A stretch of 64,000 bases of DNA from Arthrobacter sp. Soil736 (GCF_001428005.1 NZ_LMSB01000001.1:143221-207220), one strand, 5' to 3'. Counted from the stretch's first letter, positions 1-9,586 are shown. Notes: a model not told the origin generated them from the sequence alone. Made by a program: numbers and translations.

Positions 1-1078
1 CCGTGATCCGCTCTGTTGCTTCGACGGGCTCGGAAGCGGACAGGATCTGCCCGAGCTCCACGGCCTCGGCGTCGGCGGGATCGTTGAAGCGCAGGGCTGC
101 GGCGATCGCCCCGAGAAGGGCCTCCGGCACGATCCCCCGCTCCGCCAGCTCAGCCGCCGGCCCGATGAACCGTTCATGCCGGCTGAGCTTGCGCAGCGGC
201 GCCCGCCCCACGCGGTTCACGGTGTCCGGCAGGTGCGGGTTGGAGAAGCGGCCCAGGATCTTCTGGACGTAGGCTTCCTGTTCGTCGTGGTTGAAGCCGT
301 GCTTGGACACGAGAAGCTGCTTGGTTTCGTCGAGCACGGCACGCACGTCCGCCGCCACATCCTGGTCCGCCATGGCCTCGGAGATTTTTTCGACTCCGGC
401 CTCGTACCCGAAGTACGCGGCGGACGCGTGGCCTGTGTTGACCGTGAACAGCTTCCGCTCGATGTACGGCCCCAATTGGTCCACGAACGTGGCACCGGGA
501 ATGACGGGCGCGGCCCCGCCAAAAGGCGTGCGGTCGATGACCCACTCGTAGAACGTCTCCACCGTGACGTCCAGCCCCTGGCCGGGTTCCTGGTTGGGCA
601 CGATCCGGTCCACGGCCGTGTTGGCAAACACCGCCGCCTCATCCAGGCGCCCGGCGGCGTCATCCCAGGACTGCACGATGGCATCGCGCAGGATGTCCGT
701 GGCGTTGATGGCGTTCTCGCAGGCCATCACCTGCAGCGGCGCCTTTCCTGCGGCCCGGGCGGCAATTCCCTTCGCAATCGCGGGAGCCACGAACTTGAGG
801 ATGTGCGGCCCCACCGCGGTGGTGACAATATCCGCCGTCGCGATTTCCTCGATCAGCTGCGCCTCATGGGTGCCGGAGTTGACCGCCCGGAAGTTGTTCA
901 CGGTGCGCACGGCGGGGTTCTCCCCCACCTCGTGGACGGCATAACTGTCCGCGGCTGCGAGCTGGGAGATCAGGGCGTCCGCAACATCCGCGAACACCAC
1001 CTCATACCCGGCCTCGTGCAGCAGCAGCCCGACGAATCCGCGGCCGATGTTTCCGGCTCCAAAATGTACAGCCTTCAC
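1..1078 (-). CDS. mtlD: Mannitol-1-phosphate 5-dehydrogenase (3' end outside window)
   Basis: NAD-dependent oxidation of mannitol 1-phosphate, delivered by the MtlA transporter, to fructose 6-phosphate in the cytosol. Reading leftward from a GTG at 1078 gives [17 protein letters not shown], the Rossmann nucleotide-binding loop typical of MtlD, and later the family stretch [10 protein letters not shown]. The frame stays open to the window edge: 359 codons are visible of the roughly 380-390 usual for the family, so only a short C-terminal piece is missing. The start is fixed by coupling to mtlA: the mtlA stop and this GTG share one base (TAGTG). It is the last visible gene of a leftward tetR-mtlA-mtlD unit. 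Confidence 0.93.
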   Translation of the reverse strand, partial: MKAVHFGAGNIGRGFVGLLLHEAGYEVVFADVADALISQLAAADSYAVHEVGENPAVRTVNNFRAVNSGTHEAQLIEEIATADIVTTAVGPHILKFVAPAIAKGIAARAAGKAPLQVMACENAINATDILRDAIVQSWDDAAGRLDEAAVFANTAVDRIVPNQEPGQGLDVTVETFYEWVIDRTPFGGAAPVIPGATFVDQLGPYIERKLFTVNTGHASAAYFGYEAGVEKISEAMADQDVAADVRAVLDETKQLLVSKHGFNHDEQEAYVQKILGRFSNPHLPDTVNRVGRAPLRKLSRHERFIGPAAELAERGIVPEALLGAIAAALRFNDPADAEAVELGQILSASEPVEATERIT

Positions 1079-3057
1079 TATGCGTTGACCTTTCCGAACA
1101 GCTCCAGCACTTCCTCGACGGAGGTTGCGGCCTCAAGCTGCGCCACCTGCGCCTTGTTCGTGAAGACCTTCGCGATCGAGGAAAGGATGTGGAGGTGTTC
1201 GTTGTTGATGCCGGCCACGCCCACCACGAACTTGACCTCCTTGCCGTTCCAGTCGATGCCGTTCGGGTAGCGGATCACGGACACGGCGGACTTCATGATG
1301 TGGTCCTTGGCGGCGTTGGTGCCGTGCGGGATAGCCAGGAAGCTGCCCATGTAGGTGGACACGGATTCCTCGCGCTCGTGCATTGCGAGGATGTAGTCGT
1401 TATCCACGGCTCCGCGGGCCAGCAGCAACTGGCCGGCCTCATCGATCGCGGCGTCCCGGGTTGTGGCGGAGCCGTTGAGGACCACGCTGTCAGCCACTAG
1501 GATGTCCGACGGCGGGGCGGCGGCTTCCGCGGGCGCCGCGGCGGTTGCGGGAGCAACGGCGTCGGCCGTTCCTTCGGTGTTGGTGCTCTTGACCAGTTCC
1601 ACGATCTCGTCATAGCGCGGGCTGTTCATGAAGTTGTCCACGGAGTAGTGGACGGCGCTGGACGTGACGGGCTTGGCGCGTTCGGTGAGGTCCTGGTGCG
1701 TGATCACGACGTCGTAGGTGTCCGTGAGGTTCGCGATGGACGCGTTGGTGACCTTGACGTCCGGGAAACCCGCCGCCTTGATCTTGTTCCGCAGCACGGA
1801 GGCGCCCATCGCGCTGGAGCCCATGCCGGCGTCGCACGCGAACACGATGTTCTCGATGGGACGCGTCAGGACGGCGGTGCCACCGGCGCCCGCACCCGTG
1901 AGAGCCGAGGAAACGGAGCTCTTCTTGCCCTTCATTTCTTCCATGCGGCTGGTGGCGGCGGTGAGGTCGTCCTCGTCACTGTGGCGGGTGGTCCGCAGGA
2001 TCAGTGAGGCAACGAGGAAGGAGACCGTCGTGGCGAGCAGCACGGAGAGGATCACTCCGACGTAGCTGTCGCGGGAGGTCTGGGCGATCACCGCGAAGAT
2101 GGATCCCGGAGCCGCCGGAGCCACGAGGCCGGAATTGGTGACGGCGAGTGTGGCGATGCCCGTCATGCCGCCGGCGATCGCTGCAAGGATCAGCAGCGGG
2201 CGCATCAGGACATACGGGAAGTAGATCTCGTGGATACCGCCGAGGAATTGGATGATCGCGGCGCCGGGAGCCGAGGCCTTTGCCGCGCCACGGCCGAAGA
2301 ACATGTAGGCGAGCAGAATACCGAAGCCCGGGCCGGGATTGGCCTCAAGCAGGAACAGGATGGACTTGCCCTGCGCAAGCGACTGCTGGATGCCCAGCGG
2401 CGTGAGCACGCCGTGGTTGATGGCGTTGTTGAGGAAGAGGACCTTGGCAGGCTCGATGAGGATGGAGGTCAGCGGCAGCAGGCCGTTGTTCACCAGGAAC
2501 TGGACAAAGTTGCCGGCAGCAGTGCTGAAGGCCTGGACCAGCGGGGAGATGCCATAGAAGCCAAGCAATGCAAGGAGGGCGCCCCAGATGCCGGCGGAGA
2601 AGTTGTTCACCAGCATCTCGAAGCCTGGGCGGATCTTGCCGTGCCAGATTGCGTCGAGCTTCTTCATGGTCCAGCCGCCGAGGGGACCCATGATCATGGC
2701 GCCAATGAACATCGGGATGCCGGCGCCGACGATGACGCCCATGGTGCCGATGGCGCCAACGACGCCGCCGCGGACGTCATAGACCATCCTGCCGCCGGTG
2801 TAGGCAATCAGTAGAGGCAAAAGATATTTGATCATGGGGCCGACGAGGCCCACATACGGCGCACCTGCGGCGTCCGTCCCGAAGCCGCCGAGTGCAGGGA
2901 CGGGGATCCATCCCTTCTCGATGAAGAGAGCCGTGATGAGACCCCAGGCGATGAACGCCCCGATGTTGGGCATGATCATGCCGGACAGGAACGTCCCGAA
3001 CTTCTGGACGTGAACCCGCACGCTAGTACGGGGTTTTGCAACTGTCTCTGTTGCCAT
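1078..3057 (-). CDS. mtlA: PTS mannitol-specific permease, EIICBA fusion
   Basis: Inner-membrane transporter that takes up mannitol and phosphorylates it, using phosphate relayed from Enzyme I (ptsI, divergent neighbour) through HPr. It has all three domains: a hydrophobic EIIC domain over roughly residues 1-370, an EIIB domain with the phosphocysteine in [10 protein letters not shown] (Cys408), and an EIIA domain with the phosphohistidine in IPHGT (His578). An Ala/Pro-rich linker separates B from A. I take ATG 3057 ([10 protein letters not shown]) with an AGGA-type ribosome site; the frame stays open to a GTG at 3087 that has no such site. The 57-nt gap before it holds a small hairpin at 3077-3094. 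The stop overlaps the mtlD start by one base. Confidence 0.95.
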   Translation of the reverse strand: MATETVAKPRTSVRVHVQKFGTFLSGMIMPNIGAFIAWGLITALFIEKGWIPVPALGGFGTDAAGAPYVGLVGPMIKYLLPLLIAYTGGRMVYDVRGGVVGAIGTMGVIVGAGIPMFIGAMIMGPLGGWTMKKLDAIWHGKIRPGFEMLVNNFSAGIWGALLALLGFYGISPLVQAFSTAAGNFVQFLVNNGLLPLTSILIEPAKVLFLNNAINHGVLTPLGIQQSLAQGKSILFLLEANPGPGFGILLAYMFFGRGAAKASAPGAAIIQFLGGIHEIYFPYVLMRPLLILAAIAGGMTGIATLAVTNSGLVAPAAPGSIFAVIAQTSRDSYVGVILSVLLATTVSFLVASLILRTTRHSDEDDLTAATSRMEEMKGKKSSVSSALTGAGAGGTAVLTRPIENIVFACDAGMGSSAMGASVLRNKIKAAGFPDVKVTNASIANLTDTYDVVITHQDLTERAKPVTSSAVHYSVDNFMNSPRYDEIVELVKSTNTEGTADAVAPATAAAPAEAAAPPSDILVADSVVLNGSATTRDAAIDEAGQLLLARGAVDNDYILAMHEREESVSTYMGSFLAIPHGTNAAKDHIMKSAVSVIRYPNGIDWNGKEVKFVVGVAGINNEHLHILSSIAKVFTNKAQVAQLEAATSVEEVLELFGKVNA

Positions 3058-3076
3058 GTGATTTCCTAACCGTGAT

Positions 3077-3094
3077 TCCTGCTGCACCGCAGGA
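3077..3094. promoter_or_regulatory. Short hairpin in tetR-mtlA leader
   Basis: TCCTGC and GCAGGA pair around a 6-nt loop just upstream of the mtlA ribosome site. It could modulate translation or mark mRNA processing. There is no T-run, so it is not a good terminator. Low weight. Confidence 0.3.
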
Positions 3095-3114
3095 TGGTCC
3101 GATATTTTGGACGA

Positions 3115-3846
3115 CTAGTTGGTGGAACTGTTGGAGATCCTGTGGAGCCATTCGAGAAAGAGCTTGAGTTCCGAGCTGGACAGTTGGTCCGAGTGGGATG
3201 CCTGCAGCGCGGCGTTCAGCGCGATGGCAGCCACGACCACGGATGATTTCCCGGAATCCTCTTCCGGTCCGGCATCCCTGCCCTGATCACTGGACACCGC
3301 GAAGATCATGGCGTCCCGCGTCATGGTTGACAGTTCGAGGTTCCGCTCCCCCGCCGGTTCCGCGATCAGCATGAGCGTGACACCGACGTTGGCCGCCAGG
3401 ATGCTTCGTGCAGCCTCCCTCGGCTGGACGTTCAGCTGCCCGGCCGCGGCGGCCTTGTTCAGCATCTCCTCCATGAGGGCCTCGGCATCGGCAACGATGG
3501 ACGGGCGGCTCTCGGGGCGGATGTTACCGAACATGACCAGATAAAGTTCCGGCTGGTTGAGCCCGAACTGCACGTGGTTGTCCCACATCCGCCGGATGTC
3601 TTCCAGCGGCTGCCCGGACGGGGCGAAGTCGCGTTCGCCCGCCACGTATTCTTCGAATCCCGCGGCCACAACCGCGTCAAACAGGCCCTCCTTGTCACCG
3701 AAGTGGTGATAGAGGGTGGGCGCCGTGACGCCTGCCAACTGCGTGATCTGACGGGTTGATACAGGTGCTCCTGCGGAGTTGGCCAGCAACTCGGCTGCCG
3801 CACGCAGCAGCCTCACTTTGGGCGGAAGCTGGCCATCGAAACTCAT
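3115..3846 (-). CDS. TetR-family regulator of the mannitol locus
   Basis: Transcriptional regulator of 243 residues. The N-terminal TetR helix-turn-helix is clear (TRQITQLAGVTAPTLYHHFG, about residues 32-51), followed by an all-helical ligand domain that I cannot assign to a substrate. It is the first gene of the leftward unit, 57 nt ahead of mtlA, and divergent from ptsI. A 15-bp palindrome lies 18 bp upstream of its ATG and is the likely operator. A TetR protein in this position is unusual, since mannitol operons are more often under MtlR or DeoR-type control. Its role in mannitol regulation is inferred from position only. Confidence 0.88.
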   Translation of the reverse strand: MSFDGQLPPKVRLLRAAAELLANSAGAPVSTRQITQLAGVTAPTLYHHFGDKEGLFDAVVAAGFEEYVAGERDFAPSGQPLEDIRRMWDNHVQFGLNQPELYLVMFGNIRPESRPSIVADAEALMEEMLNKAAAAGQLNVQPREAARSILAANVGVTLMLIAEPAGERNLELSTMTRDAMIFAVSSDQGRDAGPEEDSGKSSVVVAAIALNAALQASHSDQLSSSELKLFLEWLHRISNSSTN

Positions 3847-3864
3847 AACCGCTACCCTATCACC

Positions 3865-3879
3865 TATAGCAACGCTATA
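3865..3879. promoter_or_regulatory. Putative TetR operator between tetR-mtlA and ptsI
   Basis: A perfect inverted repeat TATAGC-AAC-GCTATA in the 162-bp divergent gap. It sits where the leftward promoter should be and could also affect ptsI. That it is the target of the adjacent TetR protein is inference. Confidence 0.55.
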
Positions 3880-4008
3880 TGAACTGCATCACATACAATT
3901 TTTTCAGGCACCGCACAGCAACATCGGACGTAGCCGTTCGGACCGCCCGGACCACTGTCCGGGCAGAGACCGGCGGGCCTGGCTACCGGCAGAGAATGAG
4001 GACCTTCA

Positions 4009-5694
4009 GTGCAGAACTTCACAGGAGTTGGCGTCAGCCCCGGCCGCATCATCGGCACCGTCCGGCAGATGCCCAAGCCCATCAGCGAACCTCCCGCCGG
4101 CGAGCAGCTGGCGGCCGGCACCTCCCCCGAGGACGCGACCGCGGCGCTGAAGGCGGCGGCGAGCGCCGTCCACGATGACCTCAAGGCGCGTGCCAGCCAC
4201 GCCACCGGCGACGGCAAGGCCGTCCTGGAAGCCACGGCCCTGATGGCCAAGGACACAATGCTGATCAAGGGCGCGGCCAAGCTCATCGCCCGCGGCATGT
4301 CCGGCCAGCGCGCCATCTGGGAGTCCGGTTCCTCGGTATCGGAAATGCTGCACAACCTGGGCGGTTACATGGCGGAGCGCGCCACCGACATCCTGGACGT
4401 CCGCGCCCGCATTGTGGCCGAACTCCGCGGCGTGCCCGCCCCCGGCATTCCCACCTCCGAGAACCCCTTCATCCTCGTGGCCGAAGACCTTGCACCCGCC
4501 GACACCGCGACCCTGGACCCGAACAAGGTCCTCGCGCTGGTGACGGCCGGCGGCGGACCGCAGTCGCACACCGCCATCATTGCCCGCTCGCTCGGCCTGC
4601 CGGCCGTGGTGGCCGCCGTGGGTGTCGACGATCTGCCGGACGGCATCGAGGTCTACGTTGACGGCGCCGCTGGCACCATTACCGCCGAACCGGACGAGTC
4701 GCTGCATGCCGCTGCGGAGGCCTGGGCGGCCACGGCCTCCCTCCTGGCCGAGTTCAGCGGCACGGGCACGACGGCGGACGGCCACCTGGTCCCGCTCCTT
4801 GCCAATGTGGGCGGCGCCAAGGATGCCGAAGCCGCAGCCAAGCTCGGAGCGCAGGGCGTGGGGCTCTTCCGCACCGAGTTCTGCTTCCTGGAGCGCGACA
4901 CCGAACCCAGCGTCGACGAGCAGGCCGCTGCCTACAAGGGCGTGTTCGATGCCTTCCCCGGCAAGAAGGTGGTGCTCCGGACCCTGGACGCCGGCGCCGA
5001 CAAGCCGCTTCCCTTCCTCACCGACTCCACCGAGCCCAACCCGGCCCTGGGCGTCCGCGGCTACCGCACGGACTTCACCACCCCAGGCGTCCTGGAGCGC
5101 CAGCTGGAGGCAATCGCCCGCGCCGAGAAGGAATCCGAAGCGGACGTGTGGGTGATGGCGCCCATGATTTCGACGGCGGAGGAGGCCGCGCGGTTCGCCA
5201 CCATGTGTGCCGAGGCAGGAATCAAGACGCCGGGCGTCATGGTGGAGGTCCCGTCCGCGGCGCTGACGGCCGACACCATCCTTCGTGAGGTCGCCTTCGC
5301 AAGCCTGGGCACCAATGACCTCACCCAGTACGCCATGGCCGCCGACCGCCAGCTCGGCCCGCTGGCGGGCCTGAACACGCCGTGGCAGCCCGCCGTGCTG
5401 CGCCTCGTCGGCCTGACAGTGGAAGGCTCGGCGACCGAAGGGCACAACAAGCCCGTGGGCGTCTGCGGTGAGGCGGCAGCGGACCCGGCCCTCGCCGTCG
5501 TGCTGACCGGGCTCGGCGTCACCACCCTGTCCATGACCGCCCGTTCGCTGGCCGCCGTGGCCGCAGTGCTCAAGACCGTCACGCTGGCCGAGGCGCAGGA
5601 GCTCGCCAAGCTGGCCCTCTCCGCACCGAGCGCCACCGAGGCCCGCGCCTGGGTCCGGGAAAAGCTGCCTGTCCTGGAGGAGCTGGGGCTGTAG
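4009..5694 (+). CDS. ptsI: PTS Enzyme I (phosphoenolpyruvate-protein phosphotransferase)
   Basis: Cytosolic first enzyme of the phosphotransferase system: takes phosphate from phosphoenolpyruvate and passes it to HPr. It has 561 residues, full length for the family. The phosphohistidine lies in PQSHTAIIARS (His187), the PEP-binding core includes LFRTEFCFLER and SLGTNDLTQYAMAADR, and the catalytic cysteine is in VGVCGEAAADP (Cys486). The start is GTG with GAGGA six bases upstream. No ptsH (HPr) gene is adjacent, so HPr must be encoded elsewhere. It is divergent from the mannitol genes and shares their control region. Confidence 0.96.
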   Translation: MQNFTGVGVSPGRIIGTVRQMPKPISEPPAGEQLAAGTSPEDATAALKAAASAVHDDLKARASHATGDGKAVLEATALMAKDTMLIKGAAKLIARGMSGQRAIWESGSSVSEMLHNLGGYMAERATDILDVRARIVAELRGVPAPGIPTSENPFILVAEDLAPADTATLDPNKVLALVTAGGGPQSHTAIIARSLGLPAVVAAVGVDDLPDGIEVYVDGAAGTITAEPDESLHAAAEAWAATASLLAEFSGTGTTADGHLVPLLANVGGAKDAEAAAKLGAQGVGLFRTEFCFLERDTEPSVDEQAAAYKGVFDAFPGKKVVLRTLDAGADKPLPFLTDSTEPNPALGVRGYRTDFTTPGVLERQLEAIARAEKESEADVWVMAPMISTAEEAARFATMCAEAGIKTPGVMVEVPSAALTADTILREVAFASLGTNDLTQYAMAADRQLGPLAGLNTPWQPAVLRLVGLTVEGSATEGHNKPVGVCGEAAADPALAVVLTGLGVTTLSMTARSLAAVAAVLKTVTLAEAQELAKLALSAPSATEARAWVREKLPVLEELGL

Positions 5695-5717
5695 CGCTTC
5701 TGAGGAGAAGTCCGAGC

Positions 5718-5752
5718 GGGAGCGGGCGCTGCGTTGCAGGGTGCCCGCTTCC
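5718..5752 (+). terminator. Hairpin after ptsI
   Basis: GGGAGCGGGC pairs with GCCCGCTTCC (10 bp, one G-U) around a loop that itself folds as CTGC-GTT-GCAG. There is no strong T-run, as is common in high-GC actinobacteria. Confidence 0.5.
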
Positions 5753-5816
5753 CGGCGGTTAAGGGGCAGTCAGCCCGGGTCCCGGACTGTCAGAGCGCAG
5801 CCGCTAGGCTTCTGCC

Positions 5817-6236
5817 ATGGCACTGATAGCTCCCAGGGTGACCCCCGCCCTTCCCGCCGACGACGCACTGGACCTCCGGCGCGCGCTGGACGGCGGCAAC
5901 GACATCACTGTGTTCGTGGACGGCACCGTCCACCGGCTGCCGCCCCAGGCGAGGGACGCCGTCGTCGACCTCCTGGCAAGGTTCAGCCGCGGCGAAGCCG
6001 TGACGGTGAGCAGCGTGGAGGAAATGCTCACCACGTCCCAGGCGGCGGAACTCGCCGGAATCTCCCATACCTACCTGCGGAACATGACGGACCGGGGCGA
6101 GATCCCGGTGGAATACCGCGGCACGCACCGCCGGATCCGGCTGGCCGCCATCATGGCGTGGCTGGAGGGGCAGAAGAAGAAGCAGGCCGCCGCGGAACCG
6201 GCCGGTGACGCCGCCGGCGAGGACCGCGGCCGGTAG
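5817..6236 (+). CDS. Excisionase/MerR-like helix-turn-helix protein
   Basis: DNA-binding protein of 139 residues. The central part (about residues 70-118) is an excisionase-type HTH_17 domain: TTSQAAELAGIS, then a wing ending in RRIRLAAIMAWL. The N-terminal half, with FVDGTVHRLPPQARDAV, resembles the arm of antitoxin-type members. No integrase, PIN-domain toxin or other partner follows within several hundred bases, so it is either an orphan antitoxin-like protein or a stand-alone regulator. The tail is charged and Ala-rich. Confidence 0.7.
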   Translation: MALIAPRVTPALPADDALDLRRALDGGNDITVFVDGTVHRLPPQARDAVVDLLARFSRGEAVTVSSVEEMLTTSQAAELAGISHTYLRNMTDRGEIPVEYRGTHRRIRLAAIMAWLEGQKKKQAAAEPAGDAAGEDRGR

Positions 6237-6354
6237 GTCCGCCGGCGGCACGGCCCGTCCATACCTGCAGGCAAAAATGACAGGCCACCGGCACTGGATG
6301 ACGGCGTGATAAGGATCAAGCAACGATCTCGCCCAGGCAGGGATTCCGGCCTGC

Positions 6355-6648
6355 GTGCGGGGTTACTCTTTATTCGTGGTGAGATTCAGGGGATTGCACA
6401 TCGTGGCGGGCATCGTCGCCATGGGTGTGGCTGCCGTCCTCGGAAGCATCATGGGCCTGAACAACACCGCCGTCTTCACCTCCAGCTGCGCGGCCTATGT
6501 GGCCGTTTCCATGTGGGCGGAAAGCCGGCTCTCCCGGCGCCGCGGCACTGCGCCCGGCCCGATCCAAATGCCGCCGCAGATGACGGACCCCATGACGCTG
6601 GACGGCACCCCGGACCAGGCTCCCCGGCGGGAGGGGAACGCCGCCTGA
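6355..6648 (+). CDS. Small membrane protein, unknown function
   Basis: 97 residues at most. Two hydrophobic helices (IVAGIVAMGVAAVLGSIMG and AVFTSSCAAYVAVSM) precede a Pro-rich polar tail. I do not recognise a family. The start is uncertain: GTG 6355 lacks a good ribosome site, whereas in-frame GTG 6376 lies seven bases after a TACTCT -10-like box (6364-6369), the layout of a leaderless actinobacterial transcript, and would give 90 residues. It stands alone between the HTH protein and the flavin oxidase. Confidence 0.6.
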   Translation: MRGYSLFVVRFRGLHIVAGIVAMGVAAVLGSIMGLNNTAVFTSSCAAYVAVSMWAESRLSRRRGTAPGPIQMPPQMTDPMTLDGTPDQAPRREGNAA

Positions 6649-6666
6649 CCCGCCCGCGCGGCATGC

Positions 6667-6683
6667 CGCCGGCCCGGCCGGCG
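6667..6683 (+). terminator. GC-rich hairpin after the small membrane gene
   Basis: CGCCGGCC and GGCCGGCG meet with a single-base loop, so the inner pairs must open. There is no T-run. A weak terminator candidate. Confidence 0.3.
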
Positions 6684-6707
6684 CTGACCAGGCGGGAGCA
6701 CCGCGGA

Positions 6708-6751
6708 TTGACAGGACCCGGCGGTCGCCTGAAGTATTGTTAGCGGTAACA
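6708..6751 (+). promoter_or_regulatory. Promoter with LacI-type operator before the flavin oxidase gene
   Basis: A perfect TTGACA -35 box (6708-6713) and AAGTAT (6732-6737) with an 18-bp spacer are followed immediately by TGTTAGCGGTAACA (6738-6751). That 14-mer fits the LacI/CcpA-family consensus TGWNANCGNTNWCA at every defined position. It would cover the start of transcription, as expected for repression. No lacI-family gene is in the window. Confidence 0.55.
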
Positions 6752-6785
6752 TTTTGCCGGAGCGCCTCCGGCCCGAAGGGGGATT

Positions 6786-8135
6786 ATGCGTACTGCAACG
6801 ACAGGGCTGGGCGGCACAGAACTCAACTGGGCCGGCAACTACCGGTACGGCGCCACAGCCATCCACCGCCCCCGCACCCTCGATGAAGTCTGCGCCCTGG
6901 TGACCGCTGCACCCAAGGTGCGGGCCGTGGGGTCCCGGCACTCGTTCAACTCCATTGCCGATTCGTCCGGCATCCTGATCTCCCTCGAGGACATGGAACC
7001 GGACATCAGCATCGACCCCGCCGCCCTCACCGTGTCCGTTTCCGGCGGGACCCGCTACGGAACGCTCGCCGCCGAACTGGACCGGCGGGGGTTCGCCCTC
7101 GCCAACCTCGCCTCCCTGCCGCACATCTCCGTGGCCGGTGCCATCGCCACCGCCACCCACGGCTCGGGCGATGCCAACGGGAACCTGGCCACTTCGGCGG
7201 CCTCCCTGGAGCTCGTCTGCGCGGACGGTTCCGTGCGCACCCTGAGCCGCGGGGGTTCCCCCGGATTCGACGGCGCGGTGGTGGGCCTGGGCGCCCTGGG
7301 CGTCGCCACCCGGGTGACCCTGGACATCGAACCGCGCTTTGAGGTGCGCCAGGACGTCTTCGAACAGCTGCCGTGGGGCACGGTCCTGGACGACTTCGAC
7401 GCCGTCACCTCCAGCGCCTACAGCGTCAGCCTGTTCACGGACTGGAGCGGCGGCACCGTGGCGCAGGCCTGGCTCAAAAGCAGGATTCCCGACGGCGGTC
7501 CCTCCACCGGCGCCCATGCCGCCGTGACGACCGGCTTCTTTGACAGCCCGGACGGGGCAGGCAGCCCGGACTCGGCGTCCCGCACGTTCTTCGGCGGCAC
7601 CCCCGCTCCGGAGGTGCGCCACCCCCTCCCGGGCGTTTCCGCGGAAAACTGCACCGAACAGCTCGGCGTCGCCGGCACCTGGGCGGAGCGGCTGGCGCAC
7701 TTCCGCATGGCATTCACCCCCAGCAGCGGCGAAGAACTGCAGAGCGAATTCTTCGTGCCGCGGGAGCACGCCGTGGCGGCCATCGGCGTCATGCGCGGGC
7801 TGTCGGACGCCGTGACTCCGCTGCTGCAGGTGGCCGAAATCCGGACCGTGGCCCACGACCGTCTCTGGCTCAGCCCGGCGTACGGCCAGGCTTCCGTGGG
7901 GCTGCACTTCACCTGGAAGCCGGACCAGGAGGCGGTGGAGAGGGTGCTGCCGCTCATTGAAGAGGGACTCGCCCCGCTGGGCGCACGCCCGCACTGGGCC
8001 AAGCTGTTCACGGCCGACGCCGCGGCCCTGGCGCCGCTGTATCCGCGCTTTGCCGACTTCCGCAAGCTGGCGGAGGGAATGGATCCGGAAGGCAAGTTCC
8101 GGAACGAGTTCCTGGAGCGCAAGGTTTTCGGCTAG
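6786..8135 (+). CDS. FAD-linked oxidase, alditol/xylitol oxidase-like
   Basis: Flavoprotein of the vanillyl-alcohol-oxidase fold that probably oxidises a sugar alcohol with oxygen to the aldose and hydrogen peroxide. The N-terminal FAD_binding_4 domain has GSRHSFNSIAD, whose His52 matches the histidine that binds FAD covalently in Streptomyces alditol oxidase, and VAGAIATATHGSG. The C-terminal domain fits the ALO/AldO type. It has 449 residues, slightly longer than characterised AldO (about 418). AAGGGG four bases ahead fixes the ATG. Nearby mannitol genes suggest a polyol substrate; this is inference. Its TAG stop shares CTAG with the convergent regulator gene. Confidence 0.82.
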   Translation: MRTATTGLGGTELNWAGNYRYGATAIHRPRTLDEVCALVTAAPKVRAVGSRHSFNSIADSSGILISLEDMEPDISIDPAALTVSVSGGTRYGTLAAELDRRGFALANLASLPHISVAGAIATATHGSGDANGNLATSAASLELVCADGSVRTLSRGGSPGFDGAVVGLGALGVATRVTLDIEPRFEVRQDVFEQLPWGTVLDDFDAVTSSAYSVSLFTDWSGGTVAQAWLKSRIPDGGPSTGAHAAVTTGFFDSPDGAGSPDSASRTFFGGTPAPEVRHPLPGVSAENCTEQLGVAGTWAERLAHFRMAFTPSSGEELQSEFFVPREHAVAAIGVMRGLSDAVTPLLQVAEIRTVAHDRLWLSPAYGQASVGLHFTWKPDQEAVERVLPLIEEGLAPLGARPHWAKLFTADAAALAPLYPRFADFRKLAEGMDPEGKFRNEFLERKVFG

Positions 8136-9352
8136 ATGCGCGGCCGTCCGGCCCAGCGCCGCGCCTTGAGCGCGCCGTGCAGCTCCAGCCGGACCATGCC
8201 CTTCAGCGGGTCCACGCCCAGCAGCTGCCGGATGCGGCCCAGCCGGTTGTAAATGCTGCTGCGGTGCAGGTGGAGTTTCTCGGCCACGTCCTGGACCGAG
8301 CCGTCGTTGTCGTAGAGCAGCTCCAGCACCGGCAGCAGTTCCCCGTTCCGGTCATGGTCCTCGAGGGTCCGGAAATTCACCGACCCGGCGTCGCCCCAGA
8401 CGCCGGCCCCGCCGCCGGCGGACGCCAGCAGCTGGTACACCCCGGCGGCCCGGCAATCCACGAGCTCCCCCAGCTGCGGGTCAACCGCCGCGGCCTGGGC
8501 GGCCACCTTGGACTGGCGGTAGGCCTCAGCCAGCTCCTTGGTGCGGGTGAATCCCTCGCTGATGCCCAGGATGATGCGCTTCACGGGACGCCCCGAGCGC
8601 TTGGCGAGTTCCAGCTGGTAGTGCACCAGGACCTGCGCGTGGCTGGCGCGCCCGATGGACTCCCGGAACAGGACCACGGCGTGCGTTTCGGCCCCCGCGC
8701 TGAAAAGGGCGGCGTCCACGCCGATCGTTGCCTGGAGCGCGGCGGCCCGGTGGATGAGCGTCGAGGCGATCGGGTCGGGTCCGGCGGACCAGCCGTCGGC
8801 GTCGAGGACGGTGACCAGCTGCCAGGGACCGCGGTCCTGCACTTCCTTCCAGCCGGCCACGGCCGCCACGGCATTGGCTTCCCCGGCGCAGGCCGCCAGG
8901 AATTCCCGTTCGCGGCTGCGCCGGAACTCGGATTCCGCTGTATTGGAGTCCAGCAGGAGACCGGACAGCAGCTCAAGCTCGTCCCTGACGTCCGGCAGCT
9001 GGGCGAGGATCGTCGTCGCGCTTTGCTCCTCCGCGTCCTGCTGCACCCAGAGGTAACCCACGCGGAACCCGCGGACCATCAGCGGGACGCAGACGCGCCC
9101 CAGCATTCCCAGGTCCTCGTTGGCAGGAACGACGACGGGACGCACCGCCGTGGCGATCCCGTGCGAGAGCTGCCACGCCTTGACGTCAAGGGGCACGCGC
9201 TTGCTGAGCAGGAAGTTCACCCGGACCCTGTCGGCGTGCGACTGGTTTGAACTGTAGGCGAGAAGCAGGCCGTCGAGGTCTTCCAGCGATAACCCGTGGC
9301 CCAGCTTCAACGCCACCCGCTCCACGAGCTGTTCCACATCCTGCTGCTGCAT
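8132..9352 (-). CDS. adeR: PucR-family regulator, AdeR-like
   Basis: 406-residue regulator with the PucR layout: an N-terminal sensory region, a middle GGDEF-like regulatory domain and a C-terminal helix-turn-helix (about residues 345-395: VQDVAEKLHLHRSSIYNRLGR). It is divergent from the alanine dehydrogenase gene. In Bacillus subtilis the PucR-type activator AdeR sits next to ald and activates it, so the same pairing is the best guess here. The gene symbol rests on that analogy. It is convergent with the flavin oxidase gene and shares the four stop bases CTAG. Confidence 0.75.
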   Translation of the reverse strand: MQQQDVEQLVERVALKLGHGLSLEDLDGLLLAYSSNQSHADRVRVNFLLSKRVPLDVKAWQLSHGIATAVRPVVVPANEDLGMLGRVCVPLMVRGFRVGYLWVQQDAEEQSATTILAQLPDVRDELELLSGLLLDSNTAESEFRRSREREFLAACAGEANAVAAVAGWKEVQDRGPWQLVTVLDADGWSAGPDPIASTLIHRAAALQATIGVDAALFSAGAETHAVVLFRESIGRASHAQVLVHYQLELAKRSGRPVKRIILGISEGFTRTKELAEAYRQSKVAAQAAAVDPQLGELVDCRAAGVYQLLASAGGGAGVWGDAGSVNFRTLEDHDRNGELLPVLELLYDNDGSVQDVAEKLHLHRSSIYNRLGRIRQLLGVDPLKGMVRLELHGALKARRWAGRPRI

Positions 9353-9421
9353 GCTGCAAGACTACTTCCCGAAGGGCCTGCCGGGCGAACGGACAGCAGG
9401 CGACACCTGACGCTCCGAGCC

Positions 9422-9468
9422 TCGACAAACGTCGAATCAGGATTGTGAAAATCCGCGGAATCACGCGG
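9422..9468. promoter_or_regulatory. Candidate regulator sites between adeR-like gene and ald
   Basis: Two small dyads lie in the 234-bp divergent gap: TCGAC-N4-GTCGA (9422-9435) and CCGCG-N6-CGCGG (9453-9468). Their centres are about 32 bp apart, three helical turns. Either could be a PucR-type site. Speculative. Confidence 0.3.
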
Positions 9469-9586
9469 GAACTGACATGGACCTGCGCACCGTTCCTGTC
9501 GCCTGCCTCACAAGCGGATCTATTCTGGAATCACACCTCCCCCGCAACCTTCGGCCTCACAAGCCATCGAATATGGAGCCCCAAAA

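Noticed and set aside
4006..5445. 479-codon open frame opposite ptsI
   Set aside because: Same reason; the sense strand encodes a full Enzyme I with both catalytic residues.
5817..6236. Toxin-antitoxin module or phage excisionase
   Set aside because: The HTH protein resembles both, but no PIN-type toxin, integrase or attachment repeat lies near.
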